A DNA stretch of 30,090 nt from JACVRN01 sp036389255 (lineage in GTDB: Bacteria > Acidobacteriota > Blastocatellia > Pyrinomonadales > Pyrinomonadaceae). The stretch lies in contig DASVQI010000045.1 in assembly GCA_036389255.1 (NCBI GenBank), forward strand, positions 1 through 30,090. Direction: 5' to 3'. Shown here piece after piece: positions 22,296 through 28,994 of the stretch. The translations under genes and the position numbers were made by a program. Every line of letters begins with the position of its first letter. Position 1 is the first letter of the stretch. The notes under the pieces are model-generated. The model did no database searches. It was not told the DNA's origin and saw only the letters and a list, made by a program, of their open reading frames with translations.

Positions 22296-22891
22296 GTGGC
22301 TTGTCCTCCGAGTTTCCTGCGCACGCTCTCCTCGAGCGTCTCAATTTGGGGCGTTAGCGATTCGCCTGCTTCCGCAACCGGGGCCTTTGAAGGCTGCTCA
22401 ACCGAAGGCGGTGCGGGTTCCAGATAAACCACGAAGTATTTTCGATCACCCTTTCTCTTCAGGGCATTTTCCACGGCGGACATGCAGCCCTCTTCGAAGA
22501 TGAGTTGGTCTCCGACCTTGGCTCGAAGCGCGGCCCTCACATCTCCGGGAACCCGGGCGCGCCCCAGCTCGTCGCCGCTGTAATCCGGGACGAATAGTGA
22601 CCTAGCTACCACTCTTCCCTTGGAGATCCCTGTCCACACCCGCCCCTTTTCTGTCAAGACAAACTCAAACCTGTGCACCACATCCGGAGCCATTTTCTTA
22701 GGCTCAATCCACCCGTCGGCCTCAAGACTGGCTAGAGTCTCGAATTTCACGCGCCGCAGGTTTGTAGAATTGTGGTCTCGTTTATGAAGTAGGGCATGGC
22801 GGCGACCGGCTTTCTCGGGCAGCACATAAAGGAGATCGCCCGCGGCGAGCCGTTTTAATATCTCCCTTTTGGAAGTGGTAAGCTTTTTCAT
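22292..22891 (-). CDS. Winged-helix domain protein, possible regulator
   Basis: I start at the ATG at 22891 (TAATG overlap with the preceding stop), giving 199 residues. The N-terminal 90 residues contain a helix-turn-helix-like pattern (SKREILKRLAAGDLLYVLPE, NLRRVKFETLASLEADGWI, FVLTEKGRVW) with a wing, as in winged helix proteins. A second region contains DVRAALRAKVGDQLIFEEG. The C-terminal 45 residues are Pro/Glu-rich and likely flexible. It is the only clear DNA-binding protein in the middle operon other than the initiator, so it is one candidate activator of the tandem-octamer promoters. That link is conjecture. Confidence 0.6.
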   Translation of the reverse strand: MKKLTTSKREILKRLAAGDLLYVLPEKAGRRHALLHKRDHNSTNLRRVKFETLASLEADGWIEPKKMAPDVVHRFEFVLTEKGRVWTGISKGRVVARSLFVPDYSGDELGRARVPGDVRAALRAKVGDQLIFEEGCMSAVENALKRKGDRKYFVVYLEPAPPSVEQPSKAPVAEAGESLTPQIETLEESVRRKLGGQAT

Positions 22892-23637
22892 TAGACCGCT
22901 ATCTTCAGGTACATCTCGCCGCAAGCCTCGCACATGGCCCTGCATTTCTTCGGAAAGAAGAGCACGCGCTCCCCGTACGCGATAAGTACTTCGCACTCCC
23001 GGTGCAGGCACTTGCGCGAGTTGATTACCGGGCTCTTTGTCCACTCGCAAAGCTCTCGCTTAATGAGTCCTGCGAGAAGTGTGTGCTCCGGGCAATAGTC
23101 TTCATCAGGCTCGACGTGGGCGCGACAATCGCAGCACAGATGCCTGCTGCACATCCGAAGGCCCGTTCCGGAACAATGCTCACAGTTATGGCCATCTTTA
23201 ACGCCCTCTCCTTTACACTTCTTACAAACCCCGCCGGTGGGGAAATCGCACTGTGCGACAGACCACCCCTTCTTACATGCCTGACAACGCTTGCGCCTCG
23301 TACGGCCCCCGCAGATCCAGCCCGTGGAGATGTGGCCCCTATGCCTGATAACGATAGGCGTGCAGGTGACTCCGTAACCCCACTCGACGATGACTTCAGA
23401 CTCCGTCTCGGCATGCTCAAGGTGTTGCTGGAGGATGTCGGCTGTCGCGGCGGCTACGGCCGTCTCATCCCCGAGAGGAAGATTCAGGCCCCAGAGCTTA
23501 CAGGCGCAGGAGAAGCCGACTAGCGCGCCCTTCGGGTCTCTGGCCTCGAGGAGCTGGTGACGGTGCCTTTCCTGCTCGGCCTCGCGTGCTCTGGCCTCGG
23601 CCCGCTTCCTTCGCACCTCTTCAAGCTGCGCGCTCAT
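22891..23637 (-). CDS. Cys-rich protein with DnaJ-type zinc finger
   Basis: A 248-residue protein. A coiled-coil N-terminus (about 1-32) is followed by a domain with VIVEWGYGVTCTPIVI and then a Cys-rich region: CQACKKGW, CKKCKGEGV, CEHCSGTGLRMC, CCDCRAH, and CRAMCEACGEMY near the end. The CxxCxGxG pairs are those of DnaJ-type zinc fingers, which bind unfolded protein. No J domain is present. It lies among small Cys-rich genes of the middle region. Chaperone or adaptor function is a guess; zinc binding is well supported. Confidence 0.65.
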   Translation of the reverse strand: MSAQLEEVRRKRAEARAREAEQERHRHQLLEARDPKGALVGFSCACKLWGLNLPLGDETAVAAATADILQQHLEHAETESEVIVEWGYGVTCTPIVIRHRGHISTGWICGGRTRRKRCQACKKGWSVAQCDFPTGGVCKKCKGEGVKDGHNCEHCSGTGLRMCSRHLCCDCRAHVEPDEDYCPEHTLLAGLIKRELCEWTKSPVINSRKCLHRECEVLIAYGERVLFFPKKCRAMCEACGEMYLKIAV

Positions 23638-24032
23638 ACAGACCGTTTAAGAATCTGGATTGTCATCTCCAGTATGAAGCCCGCCTTATACGGCATCTCG
23701 GATTTCACGGCCTGCCCCCGCCTGTTACACTTTTCGCCCACCTCGCGCGCTATAACCTCAGCCTCTTTGTAAAGCTCCGGCCAGCGGCAGTGGCCACAGA
23801 TAGCAGGCGAAAGTCCGGTCTTGGAACAACCGGATTTAGCCGCACGCTCGCTACGTCTTTCGAGCAACTGCTCAAAACAGGGGTCGCAGTGATAGAAGAA
23901 GGAGATGCCGGCGCCGACTCCCACATCCCACTGGACGTGCTCGCAGATGTCCGCCGGCGCGACGAAGCAGGTTTGACAGGTGATGCGCTTCCTGTCTTCT
24001 TCCTTGACTCTGTGTGTTGTAGGCCCTGTCAA
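23634..24032 (-). CDS. Cys-rich hypothetical protein, 132 residues
   Basis: Two Cys pairs appear in separate halves (ITCQTCFV near residue 18, YHCDPCFEQLLER about residue 50), then CGHCRWPELY and CNRRG. Four to six of these Cys could form two zinc knuckles. The start overlaps the previous stop by 4 bp. The tail is a helix with basic residues. No function assigned. Confidence 0.6.
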   Translation of the reverse strand: MTGPTTHRVKEEDRKRITCQTCFVAPADICEHVQWDVGVGAGISFFYHCDPCFEQLLERRSERAAKSGCSKTGLSPAICGHCRWPELYKEAEVIAREVGEKCNRRGQAVKSEMPYKAGFILEMTIQILKRSV

Positions 24033-24430
24033 GGCTTCTCTCTTTTAGCCCGAGCGCGTGCCGTCGCTATAGCCGAGCCGATTTGCTTATTTGATAAACC
24101 TGCCAACTCACCCATGCGCCGTGCGTCGGCGAGAGACATATCGTCAAAATTCCCTCGCTCGAAATAATGAAGACGTGTGCGAAACATCTCCGGCCAATTC
24201 GTACCATCTGCCCTGAACACTGCAATCTCTTGCCCTGTGTAATAGCGTTTCGGCGTAGCCCTTACGCGCATCATCAACCCGGAATCAAAGCCCTTCCTAT
24301 GGGCGACTAAAAGCTCTTTAATCAAGTCCTGCCGCAGACAATCCATTCGCTTATGTCTCTGCGCTGCAAGCAAGCAGCTATCTATCCGTTTGGCAGCATC
24401 CGTAAAAGCCATCATCCTAGTTAAGCTCAT
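24029..24430 (-). CDS. Hypothetical protein, 133 residues
   Basis: A mostly helical, basic protein: FTDAAKRIDSCLLAAQRHKR, then a KELLVAHRKGFDSGLMM segment, a strand (YYTGQEIAVFR) and a C-terminal LADARRMGELAGLSNKQIG helix pair resembling a short helix-turn-helix. DNA contact is possible. The previous and next frames overlap by 4 bp. I do not recognise a family. Confidence 0.6.
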   Translation of the reverse strand: MSLTRMMAFTDAAKRIDSCLLAAQRHKRMDCLRQDLIKELLVAHRKGFDSGLMMRVRATPKRYYTGQEIAVFRADGTNWPEMFRTRLHYFERGNFDDMSLADARRMGELAGLSNKQIGSAIATARARAKREKP

Positions 24431-24502
24431 AAAATGACCCGACGGGTTTGAGTTTTAGCGTTCCATCTCATGAACCGCTCCGGTGTCCACGGACGCGGGC
24501 GA

Positions 24503-24580
24503 TTATGGCAGTTGTTCAGGCTGCGCCGTCCAGCGCATATAAAGGGCAACAAGTGCTTCTCTAATGCGATGTTTATCCAT
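24503..24580 (-). CDS. Very short ORF, 25 residues
   Basis: The ATG overlaps the stop region of the zinc-ribbon gene by 8 bp. Product starts MDKHRIREALVALYMRWTAQ and ends PEQLP. A second frame in the same 150-bp gap (24427-24471, 14 residues) ends in KTQTRRVIL, which resembles the start of a common phage ASCH-type protein cut short. Both may be decayed remnants. Confidence 0.35.
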   Translation of the reverse strand: MDKHRIREALVALYMRWTAQPEQLP

Positions 24581-24821
24581 GCCACATCCACCCTTCAGGC
24601 CGCTCCAATCTGACTGAAACAATTTCTTCAAGCTCTTCCTCACACGCTACCTCTAACTCTTCGCGCCGATACACGGGCGCGTAGCCGCTACTCTTAACGA
24701 CCGTGCCGGAATTGATATGCAGGAGAGCGCCACACTTGAAGCATCGCAGCACGCCGCATATCCATGCCGGTATCCAATCCGGAGATTTACAGATTGGACA
24801 GTTTGGAATTTCCCTAGTCAT
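24573..24821 (-). CDS. Zinc-ribbon hypothetical protein
   Basis: An 82-residue protein with CPICKSPDW near the N-terminus and CFKCGALLH about 18 residues later, a classical four-Cys zinc ribbon. The C-terminal part is acidic, with EELEVACEEELEEIV. It follows the cold-shock gene by 6 bp and is probably translated from the same RNA. Role unknown. Confidence 0.65.
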   Translation of the reverse strand: MTREIPNCPICKSPDWIPAWICGVLRCFKCGALLHINSGTVVKSSGYAPVYRREELEVACEEELEEIVSVRLERPEGWMWHG

Positions 24822-24827
24822 AGAGGC

Positions 24828-25037
24828 CTAGAGCTTGACCACCTTCTCGGCCTGTGGCCCCTTCGGCCCTTGGCTTATTTCGAACTCAACCTCCTGGCCT
24901 TCCGCCAGAGACTTGAAGCCGTCCTCTTTTATCGCGCTGTAATGCACGAAGATGTCAGCGCCTCCGTCCGGGCCCTCGATAAAGCCAAAACCTTTGGCAT
25001 TCGAAAACCATTTAACGCGGCTGCGAATTCTCGCCAT
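24828..25037 (-). CDS. Cold-shock domain protein (CspA-like)
   Basis: A 69-residue single cold-shock domain with both RNA-binding motifs: KGFGFI (RNP1, near residue 15) and DIFVHY (RNP2, near residue 28), and the usual QEVEFEISQGPKGPQAEKV C-terminus. CSPs melt secondary structure in RNA and can act as antiterminators or translation helpers. The ATG at 25037 has GGAAGGA about 9 nt upstream. The 320-bp region before it is long and structured, like the leader of many csp genes. Phage copies may stabilise viral RNA, an inference. Confidence 0.93.
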   Translation of the reverse strand: MARIRSRVKWFSNAKGFGFIEGPDGGADIFVHYSAIKEDGFKSLAEGQEVEFEISQGPKGPQAEKVVKL

Positions 25038-25356
25038 AAAGCAGTAATCCTTCCTTTCAAAAAATTAGTGTGTGTGAAAAGCAGATGAGGCGGATGCTCA
25101 GGCGGCGCGGCGTTGCCCAACCATCGCCGTCATACCCGTCGCAGGGTCTTGGTTGTTGGGTCGCCTATATACGCATGAGCCGCAGGTCACATCTTCAGGC
25201 GGCCGCCTTCATAGCGAGGGATTCGCCCTCGCGCCAACCCGAGCACCCCTCACCTGTTGGCCATCTTCGATGCCTTACTCCGATATGCTTCACGGGCCCC
25301 CCCCCAATTGCCCTCGGAGATAGATGGCCGCGGCTGGAAACTTTTAGCCGGGCTTG
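25038..25356 (-). other. Structured noncoding leader upstream of csp, no gene seen
   Basis: About 320 bases without a supported gene. The region contains a hairpin of GCGAGGG (25214-25220) with CCCTCGC (25226-25232), a 12-bp palindrome at 25197-25208, a CCAACCA/TTGGTTG pairing near 25115-25155 and a run of nine C at 25297-25305. Position fits a long, regulated 5' leader of the csp gene, or an unnamed structured RNA. Only very short reading frames occur. Confidence 0.45.
25297..25305. repeat. Poly-C tract (C9)
   Basis: Nine consecutive C in the csp leader region. It begins exactly 400 bp before a C10 tract at 25697. Slippage or read error is likely here. Confidence 0.9.
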
Positions 25357-25692
25357 TTAATCGCCTATGCGGCTGCCAGCGCCTGCACCGCAAGGAACCT
25401 CATCCGTAGCCTCCCCCGTCATTTGGTCGCTTACCGTAGCCGATCGATTGCGGCCACGACGTCGCCGAGGCCTTCGACCATTACCGTTTGAACTCCCCTC
25501 CACTCTCGCTTTAGGCAACACCCCCTGCTGAAAGTCCTCCACAACAGTCCCGCAGAAAGGGCACTCTTCGCCGGCGTAGGTGTAGTAGAGAGATATCTCG
25601 CACACGGCGCAGTTCGTGTAGAGAAAATTCCGTGGGCTGATGAGGATTGCCGCAAGGACGCCGACGGCTTTGAAGGGCTGCTTTCTGTTCAT
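25357..25692 (-). CDS. Membrane or zinc-ribbon hypothetical protein
   Basis: A 111-residue protein with a moderately hydrophobic N-terminus (AVGVLAAILISPRNFLY), two Cys pairs (CAVC and CPFC, about 20 residues apart, forming a likely zinc ribbon) and a very basic Arg-rich segment (RRPRRRRGRNR) that may contact nucleic acid. The ATG is immediately after a TGA of the upstream frame (TGAATG) if the neighbouring C10 tract is read as C9. No family recognised. Confidence 0.6.
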   Translation of the reverse strand: MNRKQPFKAVGVLAAILISPRNFLYTNCAVCEISLYYTYAGEECPFCGTVVEDFQQGVLPKARVEGSSNGNGRRPRRRRGRNRSATVSDQMTGEATDEVPCGAGAGSRIGD

Positions 25693-25849
25693 TCAGCCCC
25701 CCCCCCACATTTTTACAGTGATAACCACTGCGCAGGCAGTCCTTGTAGAAGAGAGCGCTGATTTTGTCTCCAAACAAGTAGATAGTGCTGATTATGAGAA
25801 AGATGGTGAAGATGAGAAGGGTCAGGGCTATGACTCTACTGTTGCTCAT
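25693..25849 (-). CDS. Small transmembrane protein with poly-G end
   Basis: Start taken as the ATG at 25849 (GGAGAG 6 nt upstream). One strong transmembrane segment (VIALTLLIFTIFLIISTIYL) is followed by FGDKISALFYKDCLRSGYHC. The frame then enters a run of ten G (minus strand). With ten G the frame continues into a shadow of the next gene; with nine G it would stop at TGA directly before the next ATG. The shorter form looks original, so the span is not a whole number of codons as written. Confidence 0.55.
25697..25706. repeat. Poly-C tract (C10) at a gene junction
   Basis: Ten C on the plus strand at the 3' end of the small membrane gene. Loss of one base gives an in-frame stop adjoining the next start. 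The tract may be slippage-prone in vivo or a sequencing error. Confidence 0.9.
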
Positions 25850-25969
25850 TCGCATCTCTCCGACTGACCATTTGATAGCCGCAGGGCAGTGTGTACGGCA
25901 TCCTCACCCCGCCATGCCCGAACAGCGCCGCGGCTTCCCTTATACGCACCTCTCCCCGCGCACAAACTC

Positions 25970-26152
25970 TTAAACTCTTTCAATGAACCAATCGAGGCCG
26001 AACCAGATAGGCCATGCTTCACGACCGACGGGGCGAATCTGCCACCCTTGCGCGCTCTCGCTGACTACTTCAGCCTCAAAGACCTCGCGTCTTCCAATCA
26101 TGGAAGGAATGCGGACTAGCCAACGTTCGCCAGTTTTAGGAAGCGTCTTCAT
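25970..26152 (-). CDS. Hypothetical protein, 60 residues
   Basis: A compact beta-rich protein: RWLVRIPSMIGRREVFEAEVV, then GWQIRPVGREAWPIWFGLDWFIERV. This Trp-rich layout is common in small phage proteins of unknown role. It is the first leftward gene of the middle region after the control region. A 100-bp gap follows before the next gene. Confidence 0.6.
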   Translation of the reverse strand: MKTLPKTGERWLVRIPSMIGRREVFEAEVVSESAQGWQIRPVGREAWPIWFGLDWFIERV

Positions 26153-26217
26153 CCCCGCCTCTCTCTGTTCAAATAGACTTCCCTGCTATAGAATCCCCAG
26201 CAAAGGAGATTTGAGTT

Positions 26218-26403
26218 GTGGGAAACATGGGAACACCGGGAATCGGCAACTCTGAATGTGATGGACTCGCTGGCGACCCGCAGATGCCGGGAGTCTTCTT
26301 AGGTGAAACGCATGCGCCAGGATTAGGCGATGGCCATACGGGCGGTTTGTTTGGTAATGGAAGCATGCCGATTTTTCATCCTGCCCGCGCGCTCTCCGAT
26401 TAA
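26218..26403 (+). CDS. Small Gly-rich peptide gene, rightward
   Basis: A 61-residue frame from GTG at 26218 with AAAGGAG 9 nt upstream and an extended -10-like TGCTATAGA (26184-26192). The product begins GNMGTPGIGNSECDGLAGDP, rich in Gly, Pro and Asp, without a signal peptide. The GxMxxPGI start resembles the segment just after the signal peptide of the secreted protein at 28995-29216 (GEMNNPGI). It ends convergent to, and 4 bp inside, the ribbon-helix-helix gene. Real coding is plausible but unproven. Confidence 0.45.
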   Translation: MGNMGTPGIGNSECDGLAGDPQMPGVFLGETHAPGLGDGHTGGLFGNGSMPIFHPARALSD

Positions 26404-26618
26404 GCCGCTCGCTGGCTTCCCTCTATTTCTTGCTTGACCGCATCAACTTTCGGGGCAATATCTAAAGAGGGCTGCCCGCGCTGGCTAAAAATCTCTTCAA
26501 TTATTCTCTCGGCTTGTGCTTTTCGGCTCCGATGCACAGAAGACGCATACTGAGTAAGGGCATCATTTGCCTCTTGGGAAATTTCGACGTAAAACCGAGC
26601 TTTATCATCTCTTGACAT
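26400..26618 (-). CDS. Ribbon-helix-helix protein 1
   Basis: A 72-residue protein with an Arc/MetJ-type ribbon-helix-helix: strand KARFYVEIS, helix QEANDALTQYASSV, turn and helix SRKAQAERIIEEIF. Such proteins bind DNA as dimers through the strand. GGAGG lies 8 nt before the ATG. A minus-strand promoter, TTGACA (26672-26667) and TAACAA (26649-26644) with a 17-bp spacer, precedes it and overlaps repeated GCATAATGTCA-like sites, suggesting autoregulation. It is divergent from protein 2. Confidence 0.8.
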   Translation of the reverse strand: MSRDDKARFYVEISQEANDALTQYASSVHRSRKAQAERIIEEIFSQRGQPSLDIAPKVDAVKQEIEGSQRAA

Positions 26619-26635
26619 TAATCAGCCTCCACTTG

Positions 26636-26761
26636 GGGGCATATTGTTAGCATTATGTCAGCATAATGTCAACAACTTTTTGTTGACAAAAATTGCTTGA
26701 CCGCGAACGCGAGGGGGCGCATAATGTCAACTAATTGTAATCAAAGTGTTGACACTATACG
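26636..26761. promoter_or_regulatory. Divergent promoter region with repeated operators
   Basis: Three tandem sites (GCATATTGTTA, GCATTATGTCA, GCATAATGTCA) at 26639-26671, then a palindrome with arms TGTCAACA (26667-26674) and TGTTGACA (26681-26688), a further CATAATGTCAAC at 26720-26731 and GTTGACA at 26748-26754. A plus-strand promoter reads TTGACC (26697-26702), 17 bp, CATAAT (26720-26725). Sites overlap both promoters, so the flanking RHH proteins probably bind here. Confidence 0.75.
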
Positions 26762-26773
26762 GTGGAGGTGTGG

Positions 26774-27043
26774 ATGAGCGGAAATTCTCCCGAAAACGAT
26801 AAAGACACTACACAGATTCGTGTTAAGAAGGATGTCTTTAAGTATTTAGAGGCAGAAGCTAAAGCGGAGAATCGTAGTGCTACGAAGCAAATTGACAGTA
26901 TCTTGAGAGACCGTTACAAAATGAAGATGTTACCCTCGTTTAATGAGAATGAAGTGCGGGAGCAACTTGCTAAAGGTGAGGAAGATAGGATTGAGCCCAA
27001 CGAGCCGCAAGAAGGACGGCGGGTAAATGGGAACGATAAATAG
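26774..27043 (+). CDS. Ribbon-helix-helix protein 2
   Basis: An 89-residue protein from the ATG at 26774 with GGAGG 5 nt upstream. The core is strand TTQIRVKKD, helix VFKYLEAEAKAEN, turn, helix SATKQIDSILRDRY, like Arc-type repressors. The C-terminal 35 residues are acidic with EVREQLAKGEEDRIEP. It is transcribed toward the big repressor and its stop touches the repressor stop. Operator-like sites recur at 29419-29468, so it may also control the rightward transcript there. An antitoxin is an alternative, but no toxin is evident. Confidence 0.8.
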   Translation: MSGNSPENDKDTTQIRVKKDVFKYLEAEAKAENRSATKQIDSILRDRYKMKMLPSFNENEVREQLAKGEEDRIEPNEPQEGRRVNGNDK

Positions 27044-28912
27044 CTATTCAATCGGATAGATGTTAGCGTTTGGGTCGTTCCGGTCTTTTGATTTAATCAG
27101 TCCAACCACACAGCCAACTATATCAATTTCATCATATCGGAATTCCCAAGATGAAAAGCCGGGTGTTCTTGTTTCGAGGATAACCTTGTAGCCCTGCCGC
27201 CTGTAATAACCCATGTAGTTTTTAGAAAGATAGCGCACTACTGCGAGGCAGTTTTCTTCTACGTCTACAATCGAGTTGATAACAACTATATCCCCGCGTT
27301 TAATATCCCTGTCGCTGAAAGCCTCACTGTCAACCCTCAGAATCTTGGTACTGCTTTTTTGTCCTTTGGCCTTAATTCTCTTGTAGTATTCAATCGAGCG
27401 GACTTTAGAGTCGCCAGTAACATGCCGCCCCTTTTGGGTGTCGGTTGTATGCACAGTTCTTTTCCAGTCTTTCAGATGTGTATGAACCTTATTAATCCGG
27501 TCGTGTATATTCTGCGGCGTCTGTCCTAAGTCCCTGGCGGCCTTCGATACGTTACCGCCGTTACGTTCAATCGCTGTGCGTATCATCCACTCTTCAAGCT
27601 TGAGCTTGGCTTCCTCTAACGTCAAATTATTCCATACTTCGGCAATCGGTTCGAGTGACTTATCCGATTGCTGCTTATTTCCCTTTGCCATTTGATTCAA
27701 ATCTAAAACGTCTATAATCTTACCGGAAATTATAGGGTCTTGGATATTTTTTAGAAGCCCCGCTGCTTCATCGCATATGGCCGATTTTTGCTCATATGTC
27801 AGACCGGGCACCTCTTCAAGCAATGTGGCGAGAGCAAGCCCTGCTATCTTATAGTCTTCATACTGAACGCCTATGCTGGCGGCTTCTCTTAAGGTCTCAA
27901 CAGCTTTTACATTATGACGCCCGCGCGCTAAAGCCTTTCCATGTGTGACTAACGCTTGCGCCAGTAGTCCAAATTCCCCAGCGCTCCTAAGAGTTGCCAC
28001 GCTTTCACTGGCATATCTTTCTGCTTCATCATTGCGCCCTTGAGCAAGAGACAGGTCTGCCAAGGTGTCTTTGACTTGTGCCTCGCAGCTCTTGTCTTTA
28101 ATTCTGATAAATCTTTGAGCCGCTTCATTAAGATGTATCTCTGCCTCGCTATACCTCTCAAGCTTCATCAAAAAGAAGCCTAGATTGTTTTCGACAAAAG
28201 CGGCCTGTCTTTGATTGCCTACCTGTTCGGAGATAACCGATGATGCGGTATAATTTGTGATTATCTCATCCACGTAATCATCGTTATTTTCGCGTTCCCA
28301 TAAGCGTCTCAAAGTTAAAGCGTACTGGTCGTGATATTTACATTGGAGAGTCTTGTAAGAGCAAATTTCATATAGAAGCGCAGCGCTTTTGTGAATCTCA
28401 ATCGCCTCTTCTAATCTGCCCTCTTCTTTTATGAGCATTGCTTTGTTGTATAAAATTCTAAGTCGTAATTCTAAACAACCTTCATCTATCAACCCCTCTG
28501 CCTCATCAAGTAATACTAGAGCTTCTTTGATCGACCCTTCCCTGAAATAGCAAATGCTTAACTCAATATCACACTCTGCGATTTTATAATTGTCAGCAAG
28601 TTCACGAAAATAGCCTGACGCTGTACTGATGAGGTCTTTAGCCCACTCTTGAGAACCTTCTATCTTTTCTGCGCTTCCTCGCCAGCCCGTTAATGCGCCT
28701 GTTCGCAAATAAAGCTCTGCTACTGAAGGAAGGTCAAGGCCGTCCGTATGGGGTGCTACTCCAATGCCTTTCCACCAGGGCGCAAGAATGCGACAAGCCT
28801 TCAAAAACTCCTGTCGCTCTTCATATTGCTTAGCATAAACACATTTGCCCCTAACCTCTTCTTGTGCGGGAGCGGTTAGATTTTGGGGATGCTTCGTGTG
28901 GGAGAAGGCCAT
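27044..28912 (-). CDS. TPR-Fis HTH-S24 repressor-like protein
   Basis: A 622-residue protein with three parts. Residues about 90-395 are tandem helical pairs with TPR character (e.g. NLGFFLMKLERYSEAEIHLNEA in pieces at 243-264, ADLSLAQGRNDEAERYASES near 285-304). Residues 430-477 form a Fis/NtrC-type HTH (AIERNGGNVSKAARDLGQT, NIHDRINKV). Residues 522-608 resemble a LexA/S24 fold (RVDSEAFSDRDIKRGDIVVI, ENCLAVVRYL, VGCVVGLI). By alignment with LexA the catalytic Lys position is Gly568, so self-cleavage seems lost. It is divergent from a secreted peptide gene across a 22-bp palindrome. I infer a phage repressor switched by a ligand on the TPR domain. Confidence 0.75.
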   Translation of the reverse strand: MAFSHTKHPQNLTAPAQEEVRGKCVYAKQYEERQEFLKACRILAPWWKGIGVAPHTDGLDLPSVAELYLRTGALTGWRGSAEKIEGSQEWAKDLISTASGYFRELADNYKIAECDIELSICYFREGSIKEALVLLDEAEGLIDEGCLELRLRILYNKAMLIKEEGRLEEAIEIHKSAALLYEICSYKTLQCKYHDQYALTLRRLWERENNDDYVDEIITNYTASSVISEQVGNQRQAAFVENNLGFFLMKLERYSEAEIHLNEAAQRFIRIKDKSCEAQVKDTLADLSLAQGRNDEAERYASESVATLRSAGEFGLLAQALVTHGKALARGRHNVKAVETLREAASIGVQYEDYKIAGLALATLLEEVPGLTYEQKSAICDEAAGLLKNIQDPIISGKIIDVLDLNQMAKGNKQQSDKSLEPIAEVWNNLTLEEAKLKLEEWMIRTAIERNGGNVSKAARDLGQTPQNIHDRINKVHTHLKDWKRTVHTTDTQKGRHVTGDSKVRSIEYYKRIKAKGQKSSTKILRVDSEAFSDRDIKRGDIVVINSIVDVEENCLAVVRYLSKNYMGYYRRQGYKVILETRTPGFSSWEFRYDEIDIVGCVVGLIKSKDRNDPNANIYPIE

Positions 28913-28930
28913 TTCTTTACCCTTCTTAAG

Positions 28931-28952
28931 ATTTTCAAGTATACTTGAAAAT
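28931..28952. promoter_or_regulatory. Perfect 22-bp palindrome, likely repressor operator
   Basis: The half-site ATTTTCAAGTA is repeated exactly in inverted orientation with no spacer. It lies in the 82-bp gap between the divergent TPR-Fis-S24 gene and the peptide gene, and a TTGAAA (28945-28950) within it could serve as a -35 box rightward. Placement suggests control of both genes by the repressor. Confidence 0.8.
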
Positions 28953-28994
28953 TGTTACATGCTATGTCCTACCATTAAAGCCCAGGAGACACCT

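Noticed and set aside
27548..27555. A further TACGTTAC octamer
   Set aside because: It lies within the HTH-coding part of the repressor gene, without the GCGC-spaced partner or a -10 box.
27044..28912. Direct homologue of the arbitrium receptor AimR
   Set aside because: The order of domains differs (TPR first, Fis-type HTH in the middle, S24-like end) and no sequence match is visible; only the general logic is similar.
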